From Bryobacterales bacterium (GTDB lineage: Bacteria > Acidobacteriota > Terriglobia > Bryobacterales > Bryobacteraceae): a DNA stretch of 64,000 bases. Shown piece after piece: positions 1 through 8,631 of the stretch; position 1 is the first letter of the stretch, and each line of letters begins with the position of its first letter. The stretch spans positions 62,001-126,000 of the forward strand of contig DAIDHC010000110.1 in NCBI GenBank assembly GCA_027452065.1, read 5' to 3'. Position numbers and translations under genes: made by a program. The notes beneath the pieces are model-generated. The model saw nothing but the letters and a program-made list of their open reading frames with translations. It was not told the origin of the DNA and did not search any database.

Positions 1-496
1 CCAGCAGATTGTCTTCGTAAGGCTCGCCCCTCATGCCGGCGCCGACAATGTTCAGAAACGCAAGGACGCGCGTCTTGGAGCGGTCGATGATGCGCTGTTT
101 GAAGTCCTCGAAGCTCCGCCAGCCGGACGAACCGGCATCGGCCACCGTCGTTACGCCGGCACGGAACGTAAAGCCGTCCGGCGGCACGCTGTTGTCCCCC
201 GCGTAGGAATTGCGCTCGCCGGTGCCCGTGTAGACGTGCACATGAATATCCACCAGTCCCGGCGTCACATAAAGGCCGCCGACGTTGACCGTTTTCAGCG
301 CCTTCGACGCATCGATGTGCTCGGCGACTTCGGCGATTTTTCCGTTCGCAATCGCCACGTCGCGCACCGCGCTGATGCCGTTCTTTGCGTCGATCACGTG
401 CCCGCCCTGCAGCAGCAGGTCATACTGCTGCGCCTCCGCCATCCCGGAGCCGGCCACGAGAACCATCATCCACCGCCAATATTTGAGTTTTGTCAT
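1..496 (-). CDS. Amidohydrolase/deacetylase-family metallohydrolase, partial
   Basis: Only the first 165 residues are in the window; the gene runs off the left edge. The ATG at 496 is followed by a short hydrophobic export signal ending near AEAQ. The amidohydrolase fold start is clear: GGHVIDAKNGIS, then the metal motif TPGLVDIHVHV with HxH, then GVTTVADAGSSGW. The family hydrolyses C-N bonds of cyclic amides or N-acyl compounds, and related members (EF_0837 type) sit beside SelA/DgaE-like PLP enzymes, as here. It is the last visible gene of a minus-strand run starting near 6578, 8 bp behind its neighbour. The family is sure; the substrate is not known. Confidence 0.85.
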   Translation of the reverse strand, partial: MTKLKYWRWMMVLVAGSGMAEAQQYDLLLQGGHVIDAKNGISAVRDVAIANGKIAEVAEHIDASKALKTVNVGGLYVTPGLVDIHVHVYTGTGERNSYAGDNSVPPDGFTFRAGVTTVADAGSSGWRSFEDFKQRIIDRSKTRVLAFLNIVGAGMRGEPYEDNLL

Positions 497-504
497 GTTC
501 CGTT

Positions 505-1437
505 TCACCGCGATAAGTCGATAACCGCGTACATTTTGAGTTCTGCCAACGTAAATTCTGTCGCGTCGCTGTCGAGCGTGTAATCAAGAACCTTCGATCC
601 GGGCAGCCCGGAAGCTAACAGTGCCGCCTCCCGGTAGCGCCCCAGCACCCGCACCCGCAGCCCGACCACCGGCCGCTTGGCTCCGGCATAATTCAGCAGG
701 TGCAGCCGCGCCCGTGTGCCGTCGCTTTCCAGCCGCGCAATCACCACTTCGCTCCCGTAAATCCGTACGAGCCGCTTGTCATCCGTCAGTTCCTGCCGGA
801 TCTTATGCGCCATCATATCCGGATTCTCCGCCTCGGCCACGGGAAATTGGGCCGAACCGATCTTCACATTCAGATCGAGCTTGGGATCGGGCGCCTGCAC
901 CAGCCGGAACAAGAGGTTTCGGCGCACCAGCAGGTTCATCACTTCTCCCGACTTTGCCGATCCATCGTCCTGGTAGCCGATGTTGGCCGCAAGCGGTAGG
1001 CTCGCCTCTGGCACACCGCCCAGAAAGGCGAGCATCTCTCCCAGCGGTCCGAGTCCCTCCGCGTCGGTGTGTATCTCGCCCCGTGCCCCGTAAGCGAACA
1101 CTTCCGCGGCCGCGAGCGCCGCCGCCTTACCCGGCGCATCATAGACGAACCGCGCCCCGGGCTCCCGCAGAATTCGCCACCCGTTGCTGTCCACCCAGGG
1201 CGCCGTCGAAGCCGACGCCTCGTCCATCCGGTAGCTCACCGCCGGCGTGGCCAGTTTCACGCCCGGTTGCCCGGTCGGCGCCTTTACGTCAATCCCTGGC
1301 ACCCCACGCCACGCCGCGACATTCTCGGCCGGCACCTCGATGCGGGTGATCCGGGCCTCGCGCAGCGCTGGCGCGGTCTCCGGCCCTCCTTCCCAATACA
1401 GGGAAGGCAATACAACCGCGAGCGCCAGGAGCATCAC
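505..1437 (-). CDS. Conserved hypothetical secreted protein
   Basis: I do not recognise a named family. The protein is 310 residues, begins with a short hydrophobic segment (MMLLALAVVLPSLYW) that could be a signal peptide, and is otherwise soluble. Its middle part (GARFVYDAPGKAAALAAAEV) and the ending with a Glu/Asp-rich beta pattern suggest a folded beta-rich C-terminal domain. The start GTG at 1437 overlaps the stop of the upstream DUF362 gene (GTGATG arrangement), so the two are translationally coupled; ATG at 1434 is the alternative start. Its place between a DUF362 protein and an amidohydrolase suggests the same exported catabolic unit. Function unknown. Confidence 0.7.
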   Translation of the reverse strand: MMLLALAVVLPSLYWEGGPETAPALREARITRIEVPAENVAAWRGVPGIDVKAPTGQPGVKLATPAVSYRMDEASASTAPWVDSNGWRILREPGARFVYDAPGKAAALAAAEVFAYGARGEIHTDAEGLGPLGEMLAFLGGVPEASLPLAANIGYQDDGSAKSGEVMNLLVRRNLLFRLVQAPDPKLDLNVKIGSAQFPVAEAENPDMMAHKIRQELTDDKRLVRIYGSEVVIARLESDGTRARLHLLNYAGAKRPVVGLRVRVLGRYREAALLASGLPGSKVLDYTLDSDATEFTLAELKMYAVIDLSR

Positions 1438-2549
1438 AGCTCGACTGCCTTCAGCTTGATCTTCTCGATGTCATAGTCGCCCAGGCCCAGGCCGGCGGCG
1501 TACTCAATGTGGCCCGGTTCCCGAATGAAGATGTTGTGCTGCGGATCCAGTTGGCGGCTCCTCCACAAATGCTCCTTCGAGCGGTCCCACAACGACGGCG
1601 CCCCCTCCTGCTTTCGCTTCGCCTCGATCACTTCCAGCAGCATCCTGTCCATCGCCACCGGATCGGTTCCAAACTGCATCATCTTCGGATAAAAGCGGTA
1701 CTTTTTGTCGCGATTGAACGGACCTCCATGCCACACGCCCCGCAGGCCGTCCATCACGCTCAGCACCGTTCTCGATCGAAGCGGCTCAACCGATGCCAGC
1801 GTTCCGATAAAGGAATATGTGTTCGTCTTCTCAAACCGGTGCGAGCGAGCTACGTTCGAAAAATCCCCATACGCGATGTTTTTCAAACAGCCCGTCACTC
1901 CCGCCGCCTGGTGTTCCTTCATATTCGGGACATTGATGATTTTTGTGAAGCGTTCCGACACCATCCGCACCAGGTTCGATCGAGTGTCGTCCTCGCCGAA
2001 GAAATCCACCTCCACGTAGGTGTATGGATCGTAGCCGATGATCGCGCCCCGCTGTCCTTCCACTCCGGCCACGTTCACTTTCGCCGGAACGTACTTGCCG
2101 TAATTCACCGTCTCCATCTGGTCCGGAAATCGCTCGTAGATCGTGATCCTCTCCGGCGCCACGCCGACGCCCATCACGTTTTCCACGATGCCCGCCACCA
2201 CCTCCGGACTCGACATGATGCGCGGTGCGCCCGAGCAGTTCACCTTGATCCCGACCACATCGTCCGGCGACAGGAACTTCGCCCACGCGTCCCGGGCGTC
2301 CCGCTCCCCGGTAAGCTCCTTCATCCCGGCGGCCAGCATTTCCTTCACTCGCGCCGGGTTCGCCGTATCGGTGTCGACGTCCAGGGCGCCCTCGGAGTGC
2401 ACCCGCGCCACCTGACCCCGATACGGCCCGGGCATGCCCTGTCCCGGCACCGCCTCATACTTGCTGACAATTCGATATGCGGGAACCTTCGGCTCGTTGC
2501 CAAGCAGAGGAGTTGCCGCGACAAGAGAAAGAAAGCCGCGTCGATCCAT
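1434..2549 (-). CDS. DUF362 domain-containing exported protein
   Basis: 371 residues if started at the ATG at 2549, which gives an N-terminus MDRRGFLSLVAATPLLG, a Tat-like or Sec-like export signal. The next part carries DUF362 features: VGIKVNCSGAPRIMSSPEVV, a later RFTKIINVPNMKEHQAAG and the ending HIEYAAGLGLGDYD. DUF362 proteins are often fused to or found with 4Fe-4S proteins, but no CxxC cluster motif is present here. An upstream in-frame ATG at 2561 would spoil the signal, so 2549 is preferred. It is coupled by overlap to the unknown gene downstream. The biochemical role of DUF362 is not settled. Confidence 0.8.
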   Translation of the reverse strand: MDRRGFLSLVAATPLLGNEPKVPAYRIVSKYEAVPGQGMPGPYRGQVARVHSEGALDVDTDTANPARVKEMLAAGMKELTGERDARDAWAKFLSPDDVVGIKVNCSGAPRIMSSPEVVAGIVENVMGVGVAPERITIYERFPDQMETVNYGKYVPAKVNVAGVEGQRGAIIGYDPYTYVEVDFFGEDDTRSNLVRMVSERFTKIINVPNMKEHQAAGVTGCLKNIAYGDFSNVARSHRFEKTNTYSFIGTLASVEPLRSRTVLSVMDGLRGVWHGGPFNRDKKYRFYPKMMQFGTDPVAMDRMLLEVIEAKRKQEGAPSLWDRSKEHLWRSRQLDPQHNIFIREPGHIEYAAGLGLGDYDIEKIKLKAVEL

Positions 2550-2660
2550 GAATGAAAACATGATGATATAACAACCCGTGCGGGATTCTCGCCGCATTCA
2601 ATCGTCTGGCGCCTGGCCAGGCCGCGGCTTAAGCCTCTCCAGAACCGGCGGTCGCGGGGC

Positions 2661-3605
2661 TCACCTAGTTACCGCGTGCCGGGAAATGTAATCCTCCATT
2701 TCAGGATCCGGCCCGATGTAGTGAAACTCCTCCGCCGCCTCCAGCCCGTGCTTCTTTCCGATCGCGGCGTCCCGCCGTTCGAATGCCAACCGGATGTACT
2801 CCTCCATTGCCTTGTCTCCGCCCTGATCGAGCTCCGGCAGACGGAGTTTTCTTGCCGCCAGGTCGGCATTCAGATCCTCGACCATGTGATCGATCATCGT
2901 CCGGCAGGAACGAATTGCCGCGAATTTCTCTTTCCGCGTTCCCGATATGTCCACTACCCGGTTCACCAGTTGCGGACCGCGGGCGAAATAGTATTTCTCG
3001 CGCACGCCGTGCGGCCGCAGCCCCGCCGCCTCGTGCTCCGGAAAGTCCAGCCTCCCACCTGACATCCAACAGGCCGCCTCAACCGCCTGCGCCGTCACGT
3101 AGTGGTCCGGGTTTTCCTCGTAATGTCCCCAGGGATCGTAGCTGAAAACCGTGTCTACCTTGAGAAGCCGGAACAGGAAGATCAGCCGGCCGCGAAGCTC
3201 AGTCCGCGCCACGTCGTCCATGCGATGATTCCGGTAGCTCAGGTCGAACACCCGCTTCATTCCAATCGTCTTGACGAATGTCTCCGAGTCTCGCTCGTTC
3301 GCCAGAACCGTCTCGCCCAGGCTCATCGCGTACGAGTCCTTCTCGTCGTTGCTCGTGCGGATAAAGTACCCGGTGTAGCCTTCTTTCAGCAGCTTCGCCA
3401 CTGTGCCGCCCGCAAAGATGGGCCCGTCGTCCAGGTGCGGCGTGACCAGCGCCAGCGTCTTGCCCGCATGCGGCGTCCCGTTTGCCGCGCGCTCAATCCT
3501 GACCTCGCCGCCCGTCTCCCCAGCCACGCTGGTCTGGCCTACAGCTTGCGCCACCGGCAGCAGCCCGCCCGCCATCACCCCGCCGAAAAATTCGCGTCGG
3601 TCCAC
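2661..3605 (-). CDS. PIG-L family deacetylase, exported
   Basis: A 314-residue LmbE/PIG-L zinc deacetylase. Members remove N-acetyl groups from amino sugars such as GlcNAc derivatives. The metal motif is PHLDD at residues 56-60 (family norm PHPDD), and the later third ligand region NPDHYVTAQAV is present. The N-terminus MDRREFFGGVMAGGLLP is a twin-arginine-like export signal, so the enzyme probably acts outside the cytoplasm. It starts with GTG at 3605, 12 bp after the stop of the PLP enzyme, which fits an operon. A deacetylase beside a DgaE/SelA-like lyase and an amidohydrolase suggests amino-sugar breakdown (inference). Confidence 0.88.
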   Translation of the reverse strand: MDRREFFGGVMAGGLLPVAQAVGQTSVAGETGGEVRIERAANGTPHAGKTLALVTPHLDDGPIFAGGTVAKLLKEGYTGYFIRTSNDEKDSYAMSLGETVLANERDSETFVKTIGMKRVFDLSYRNHRMDDVARTELRGRLIFLFRLLKVDTVFSYDPWGHYEENPDHYVTAQAVEAACWMSGGRLDFPEHEAAGLRPHGVREKYYFARGPQLVNRVVDISGTRKEKFAAIRSCRTMIDHMVEDLNADLAARKLRLPELDQGGDKAMEEYIRLAFERRDAAIGKKHGLEAAEEFHYIGPDPEMEDYISRHAVTR

Positions 3606-3617
3606 GGTCGCCCGCCC

Positions 3618-4880
3618 CTACGCGCTCGCCGCTTTCGTCAACACTTCTTTCAGCCGCCGCCCCACAATCACGTCCTCACCCGGCTGCAGCATCCATACTC
3701 CCACCACGATGGTGTTCTCATCCGATGGCAGATCCTGGTCTCCGTTCCGTCCGGTGTACGGATTCAGCTCGATCGGCGGATTTCCCTCCCTCAGCGTCTT
3801 GGCTACCTCGCGCGGAGAAATCTTCACCCGCTGCTGGTCATATTTCAGCAACAGGTGCGGAACGTGGTTTGCCACCGGAGAAATCGCGATGGACGACTCG
3901 AGCGTCGGAATCCCCTTCACGTGCGCCGCAATCCGGTCAGCCGTCCGCCGGAACTCGGCTTCCATGCCGGCATCGGTCTGGCTGAGGAACCAGTCCACCG
4001 CCGCCACCATGCCTACAATCTGCTCCTTGGCCACCTTCATCCCGCGGCCGACGGTATCGCCGTTGGGATTGTTGTTCTTCGCCGCCAGTTCGATCAGGTC
4101 CTTGCGCCCCAGCAGCAGTCCCGCGTTCTGCGGACCCCGTATCCCCTTGCCGCCCGAAAACGTCACCAGGTCGAAACCCATCTTCGTGTAGTTCCACAGA
4201 TTGGAAATCGGCGGCACGTCGGCCGCGGCGTCGTTGAAGCACGGCACGCCGTGCGCGTGCGCTACCCGGATCCAGTCCTCTCTGCCGATCTCGCCATGCT
4301 GGGCCGCGTTGAAAAAGTGCGTCATCACGGTCTTCGAGGTGAACGCCTTCTCGTAGTCGTCCATGGTCTCCACCTGGACGAACGTGATCCCGCAGTTGCG
4401 CAGCGCGTGGTCGTACTCATACCGGTGCGCCTTCTGCACAATCACCTCGTTCTTCATCCCCTCCATTTCGGTAGGCATCGCGTGCGTCGCCCCGGGATTG
4501 GCCAGCGCCATGCACGCCGCCGTCCCCAGCGTCAGCGCCGACGCCGCGCCCGCCGACACCAGCGCCGCCTCGCAGTGCAGTTTCTCCGCGAGGTACTCGC
4601 CGGCCTTCCGCTGCAGTTCTTCCAGACGCACCGGATGCCGCGCCGCGGCCAGCACCGCCGCCCGCACCGGAGGCGGCATCACCGCTGCCGTCAGGAACGT
4701 GTACGTCCCGGCGGCATTGATGATCTTGGTGACGCCGAGCTTGTCGTAGTAATCCTCACCCTCCGGTTCGCGGCCCGAAGTCGCCGGAGCGGCTTCCACC
4801 CCGCCGGCCGCCAGCCCGCCCACGGCCACCAGACCCCGCGCCCAGCCAAAAAAATCCCTTCGCGTCTTGAATGCGTCCAT
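3618..4880 (-). CDS. SelA/DgaE-like PLP-dependent enzyme with export signal
   Basis: A fold-type I PLP enzyme of the SelA-like group that includes D-glucosaminate-6-phosphate ammonia-lyase. The PLP lysine sits in FSGGKGIRGPQNAG (Lys245) and the cofactor Asp in CFNDAAADVPP (about 217). The ribosome site AGGAGG lies 7 nt from the ATG at 4880 but only 1 nt from an upstream ATG at 4886, so 4880 is chosen, giving 420 residues. The N-terminus KTRRDFFGWARGLVAVGG is a twin-arginine signal, which is odd for a PLP enzyme of this group. A deacetylase follows 12 bp downstream. The fold is sure; the substrate is inferred only from neighbours. Confidence 0.82.
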   Translation of the reverse strand: MDAFKTRRDFFGWARGLVAVGGLAAGGVEAAPATSGREPEGEDYYDKLGVTKIINAAGTYTFLTAAVMPPPVRAAVLAAARHPVRLEELQRKAGEYLAEKLHCEAALVSAGAASALTLGTAACMALANPGATHAMPTEMEGMKNEVIVQKAHRYEYDHALRNCGITFVQVETMDDYEKAFTSKTVMTHFFNAAQHGEIGREDWIRVAHAHGVPCFNDAAADVPPISNLWNYTKMGFDLVTFSGGKGIRGPQNAGLLLGRKDLIELAAKNNNPNGDTVGRGMKVAKEQIVGMVAAVDWFLSQTDAGMEAEFRRTADRIAAHVKGIPTLESSIAISPVANHVPHLLLKYDQQRVKISPREVAKTLREGNPPIELNPYTGRNGDQDLPSDENTIVVGVWMLQPGEDVIVGRRLKEVLTKAASA

Positions 4881-4994
4881 GACCATGCCTCCTGTAATTG
4901 TCTAGAACTCTCTACTTCATCACAGTCGCATGGGCCATGCAAACGCGAGCGCGGGTTTTGGCCGGTCTCGCGCCTTCCAAACGTTGTGTGGGCC

Positions 4995-6578
4995 TTACGG
5001 CGCCGTCCGCCCTGCCGACGCGGTCACAATGCCGTACATCAGCACCTGCCCCGACGTCGTGGCCACGTACGCTTTGCCGCCCACAACCATCGGCGGCACG
5101 AATTTTGTCGCCGTCCCCACTCCATCCCGCGAAGGGTTCATGTCGCTGTTCCACAGCTCCACAGCCACGTCGCGGGCATCGTAGGCATGCAGCGTCCCGG
5201 GCAGCGTCATGGCCCAAACGATGGCCGTGCCCGCCGTATCGGCGTTCGAAGACACCGTCATAAACCCTCCCGGGTAGCCGGCGATTTCGGAGCCCATCGA
5301 GGCGGGCGTCGTCGCCAGATATCCCTTTGACGACATGTTGAATGCCCGCATCACGTCCCCAACGCCCCAGATATACAGCTTCGGTGTCGTCAGGCTGCCC
5401 CAAAACGCAATCCCCCGAATCTGGTAACAGCCCGAATACACTGCCGTTCCGCATGGCGGCGTTGCCTGAAACCGCTGTCTCGGCACGGTAACCTGGCCCT
5501 GGATGCCCGACGTCGGCAGCGTGAACAACACCCCGTACTTGCCTCCCCCTACCACCTGACCGTAGCGCGGTAGCAGAATCGGCCCGCTCGATCCGAGATC
5601 GAGATCTTCGTTATCGAGCAGCGCGAGATTCGCTGGCGTGAACCATCCCGTCACCGTCCCCTGGCCCGACATCTTCACAAAACTCTCCCCCAGGTTCGGA
5701 TTTCCTTCCGTCGTCACCGGCGCGTTCCCGGTCATGAAATACAGTGACCCCTGCGCGTCGGCCGCTATGCCCCGGCCCGACTGCCAGACCGCGCCCTCCC
5801 CGCCGTTCGCCGTCGTGTTATACACCTCCACCTGCTGTTGAATGTTCTGGCTGTTGTATCCCACTACCCACCCGTGATACGGCGCCAGGTCGGGTCCACA
5901 GCTACCAAACCCCGCGTAGATCGTGCCATTGGCCTCGAGCAGCGCCGGCCGCTGCATATGCCGCGTCGTGTTCATCGGCACGATTCCGCCGACTTCGTCC
6001 CACCCTGTCCCAGGCACCGAGGCTGTGATCGTCGTCGAGCCTCCCATCTTCGGTTGCCCGGTCGCCAGATCGAGCGCGAATATCATGTGGACGTAGTTGC
6101 CCGTTCCGGCCGGCGTTGCCGCCACCACGTATATCGTGGAAGTTGCCGGGTCGATCACCGGTGTGCTGAGTATGCCCAATTGGGATCCGGTAGTGCCCAA
6201 GTCCGGGCACGGTCCCGCCCATCCACTCGGCACCGCAGGTGCGAGATTTACGCTCCACAACGGCGGCTGCGTCGCGTCGTCGGCATTGAAAGCGTACACC
6301 GTGTTGTTCATCGTCGCCACGTACAGCACGTTCACCGGCGTCCCCTGAATCGACACCGCCGGCATGTAGAGCGGCTGGGCGAATACAATGCCGTCTACCG
6401 GAAAACTACCGATCTTGCCGAAAGTCGTGGGCCCTACGTTGGAAACCGTTAGAATCTTCTCGCTCGCGTTCCACGCGTTCCGAGAGTTGTTGTACTGGCC
6501 GGTGGTGACCGGCGGCGTCTGCGCAATTAATCCGGCTGCGCAGCCAATGCCGGCTAAAACGTGCCAAGTGATCTTCAT
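4995..6578 (-). CDS. Secreted PQQ-like beta-propeller repeat protein
   Basis: 527 residues with a signal peptide (MKITWHVLAGIGCAAGLIAQ). The body has repeated blades of the quinoprotein/PQQ_2 type, with recurring pairs such as VLYVATMNNTVYAFNADD, TSTIYVVAATPAGTGNYV and HAYDARDVAVELWNSD. Soil acidobacteria carry many such proteins, some true PQQ dehydrogenases and many without a catalytic site. I see no cytochrome c motif and no clear dehydrogenase signature, so an enzymatic role is not claimed. It is the first gene of the minus-strand run, with a GGGAGG site about 10 nt before the ATG. It is separated from the next gene by 114 bp and may be transcribed with it. Confidence 0.78.
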   Translation of the reverse strand: MKITWHVLAGIGCAAGLIAQTPPVTTGQYNNSRNAWNASEKILTVSNVGPTTFGKIGSFPVDGIVFAQPLYMPAVSIQGTPVNVLYVATMNNTVYAFNADDATQPPLWSVNLAPAVPSGWAGPCPDLGTTGSQLGILSTPVIDPATSTIYVVAATPAGTGNYVHMIFALDLATGQPKMGGSTTITASVPGTGWDEVGGIVPMNTTRHMQRPALLEANGTIYAGFGSCGPDLAPYHGWVVGYNSQNIQQQVEVYNTTANGGEGAVWQSGRGIAADAQGSLYFMTGNAPVTTEGNPNLGESFVKMSGQGTVTGWFTPANLALLDNEDLDLGSSGPILLPRYGQVVGGGKYGVLFTLPTSGIQGQVTVPRQRFQATPPCGTAVYSGCYQIRGIAFWGSLTTPKLYIWGVGDVMRAFNMSSKGYLATTPASMGSEIAGYPGGFMTVSSNADTAGTAIVWAMTLPGTLHAYDARDVAVELWNSDMNPSRDGVGTATKFVPPMVVGGKAYVATTSGQVLMYGIVTASAGRTAP

Positions 6579-7265
6579 GGCCCAAAATCCTCCCGATGCC
6601 GCATCTTGCCTGTGTTCCTCGCTGCGGCGATCACCTCCGATCCACCGCGTGTCTGTCCTTTCGGAGCAGCACGTTTCCAGCCGCGCAACGGCAGCCCGTC
6701 GGGTTCCTCACCGACCCGCCGGGCCGCACCAGTACGTGGCCGGCCTGCCGGAGAACAAAAGCTGGTTCGAGTGTGAAGCGGCGAAATAGTGCCGTCAAGG
6801 ACTAGAACGTACATCCGCCAGTACCACTTCGGTGGCACAGCATCGCCTCTCCTGACCCCCGCGGATCCGGCTACCGCCCGCGTGTTGGATACAAACCGAA
6901 CAAAACAAAAATGTTAGCCGCTATATGGGGAGCCCGCTCTCCGTCGCAGGGCGTGATGAGCACGGCGCAGAACCGCCGATCGTCAATGACAATGGTGGAG
7001 TGATCAGATCGGCGGGCACAAGCCCAAGGCCGCTTAAGGATTTGCGATTAGTACGGCATCGGGGAGGGTCCTGCTCGCATCGGAGTTTGCCAACTCTGGC
7101 AGTTCAATCCGCAGCCTGCACAGAGGCAGTGTGCATCGACCCATCGAAGAAACTACCCTCGGGCGCCTCGCGCCTTCGGGCGAACCGATTTACGGCCGGG
7201 AAGAACCGGGCAAACCGAAACCCGATGGACGAGACTCGGTTTGAGGTCCCTTGTTCAGCATCCGG
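6579..7265. other. Gene-free interval of 687 bp
   Basis: No convincing gene, RNA or repeat. Short open frames here lack ribosome sites and family features. One frame ends in a protein-like tail (QYVAGLPENKSWFECEAAK, ending near 6789) that could be the decayed C-terminus of a lost gene, but nothing upstream supports it. The right part must hold control signals of nothing obvious, because the flanking genes at 4995-6578 and 7266-8114 are both on the minus strand; the left end contains the 5' region of the beta-propeller gene. Confidence 0.4.
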
Positions 7266-8114
7266 TCAGCGAACTTTACCGGCCGAGTTCTCCAGCACAA
7301 CATGGGACAGCACCGCGGAATCGATCTTGTCCGGCAGATGCGAACAAAACCCGATACCCACGTAAAAGGACCCGTCGATGCGCACAGTGATCGGTGGGCC
7401 GAACTGGTGCATCGGTTCGCCCTCCACGCTGACAAAGAGCGCGAAGGAGTCGCCGTGCTTCTCAATGCCGATCCGCCTGGCCATGACGTTGACCAGACTG
7501 TCGGGAGTGGCGCCGCCCGGCCGGCCCCGGCCACCTATTCGAAACTCCATGTCCTTCACGCGGACATTTTTTTCCGCCCGCTGACCCAGTTGAATCATGC
7601 CCAGGCCATGCAATGCGGCAATCGCCTCTTGGGAATCGTCATCCAGGTCCTGGCGAATGATCAGCACAGCCTTCCGGTCGCCGTATCCGTTCGGGTCGGG
7701 GAACTCGATATCGGCCGCAAGGGAAACGTCGCCCGACATCCTCTTCCAGAGGTAGCGGAACTCATCCCGGGTGTACCAGACGTTATATCCGGCCGAGTGG
7801 ATGGTGTAGCGCCCCGTGCCGGCGGCGTAACTGGCGCTGCCCGGCAATACCGCGCTTCCGATGTCGGACTGGCCCTCGAAAATTCCGATGGGCGTATCGA
7901 AGTTCCTGCTCGGCCTGTGAAAGTCCGCCGGCGGAGCGACCTGAACATGGGTTGCCGAACCAGGCTGTGCCCAGGCCGGTGCAGCGGGCTTCGGTTTTTC
8001 GCTTGCGTTGGTCTCTTGGGCAAGGTCCGGATACGGCGCGGCGCTCAGGAGAATCGCCAGAACCGATGCCCGGCCGCCTCGTTTCAGCAGGAATGGAACG
8101 TTGTGTATGCCCAT
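7266..8114 (-). CDS. DUF1349-like (concanavalin A-like fold) secreted protein
   Basis: The open frame extends upstream to 8462, but the ATG at 8114 gives a clear signal peptide (residues 1-33, ending DLAQ), so 282 residues are annotated. The mature part resembles the domain found in front of TolB-like propellers in acidobacteria: GIFEGQSDIG, GYNVWYTRDEFRYLWKRMSG, DVSLAADIEFP, RKAVLIIRQDLDDDSQ and a closing FYVGIGFCSH. This DUF1349-like lectin/enolase-regulator fold is thought to bind carbohydrate. Here it stands alone, without the propeller. No operon partner is apparent. The fold call is moderately sure; the ligand is unknown. Confidence 0.7.
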   Translation of the reverse strand: MGIHNVPFLLKRGGRASVLAILLSAAPYPDLAQETNASEKPKPAAPAWAQPGSATHVQVAPPADFHRPSRNFDTPIGIFEGQSDIGSAVLPGSASYAAGTGRYTIHSAGYNVWYTRDEFRYLWKRMSGDVSLAADIEFPDPNGYGDRKAVLIIRQDLDDDSQEAIAALHGLGMIQLGQRAEKNVRVKDMEFRIGGRGRPGGATPDSLVNVMARRIGIEKHGDSFALFVSVEGEPMHQFGPPITVRIDGSFYVGIGFCSHLPDKIDSAVLSHVVLENSAGKVR

Positions 8115-8631
8115 CGTGGAGATCCTCGCGCCCGAACAGGGAACCGCTTCGGCATCGCTTACTTTTACTTTGAGCCCCGCGTTCAAGGACCGTGACAGCA
8201 TACCACCGATGCCCCTCTCGTCCGTTCCATCCGCTGAATCCAATATCCCCAAGGCGCCGCGGGCAGGCCGGGTCAAACGCACGCGCTTCTGAGGGCTACC
8301 TGCGGAGCCCGAACTTGCGTGGGAGCGCGCGGAACCCAGTGGGTGGTTTGACCCAACGGTTGCGCCTTGGCGTCCGAACGAGCTAGCACAGCCTGATTCG
8401 CCCGAAAGCTCGAAGACGGTAGAAATTGCCGCCTGTGTGCGAGAGGACGCGCGCCCCGTCAACAGACGGGCGCTTTAGCGCACAGCCGAAGGCAAATCTG
8501 GGGTTCTGGCGCGTTCCCGTTGCGGCTGGGCTCAGGCTTGCTGGGAATGGGGCGCGTTCCAGCGAATCCGGCGGACCGAAACCGCGCGGGGCGGAGTCGG
8601 CCGCCGGCGCTGGAGGCCAGGAGGTGGAAAA
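8115..8631. other. 517-bp divergent intergenic region upstream of the hydrogenase operon
   Basis: It separates the minus-strand DUF1349-like gene from the plus-strand hydrogenase genes and holds no gene I can support. A near-perfect hairpin lies at about 8449-8473 (GCGCCCCGTC / GACGGGCGC with a four-base loop) and is followed by TTT. The sigma-54-like element at 8527-8542 is annotated separately. The in-frame upward extension of the minus-strand gene across this region has no recognisable protein. Confidence 0.5.
8527..8542 (+). promoter_or_regulatory. Sigma-54-like -24/-12 element before the hydrogenase operon
   Basis: TGGGCTCAGGCTTGCT carries TGG at 8527-8529, then GG-N10-GC spacing to TTGC at 8538-8541, then T. 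This is the core of the RpoN consensus (TGG...TTGCW). A start near 8553 would give a leader of about 80 nt. Two similar elements lie in the hyp region. Inference from motif only. Confidence 0.4.

Noticed and set aside
3102-5330. 742-residue plus-strand open frame
   Set aside because: Covers the PIG-L, PLP-enzyme and propeller genes in antisense; composition is typical of a shadow frame.
6575-6838. 87-residue minus-strand open frame before the beta-propeller gene
   Set aside because: No ribosome site, odd composition and no family features; treated as chance frame.
7266-8462. Longer version of the DUF1349-like protein starting at 8462
   Set aside because: The extra 116 residues are low-complexity and precede a clear signal peptide at the ATG at 8114.
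8449-8473. Hairpin followed by TTT upstream of the hydrogenase operon
   Set aside because: Stem is bulged and the T-run is only three bases; no gene ends nearby on the plus strand, so it is not called a terminator.
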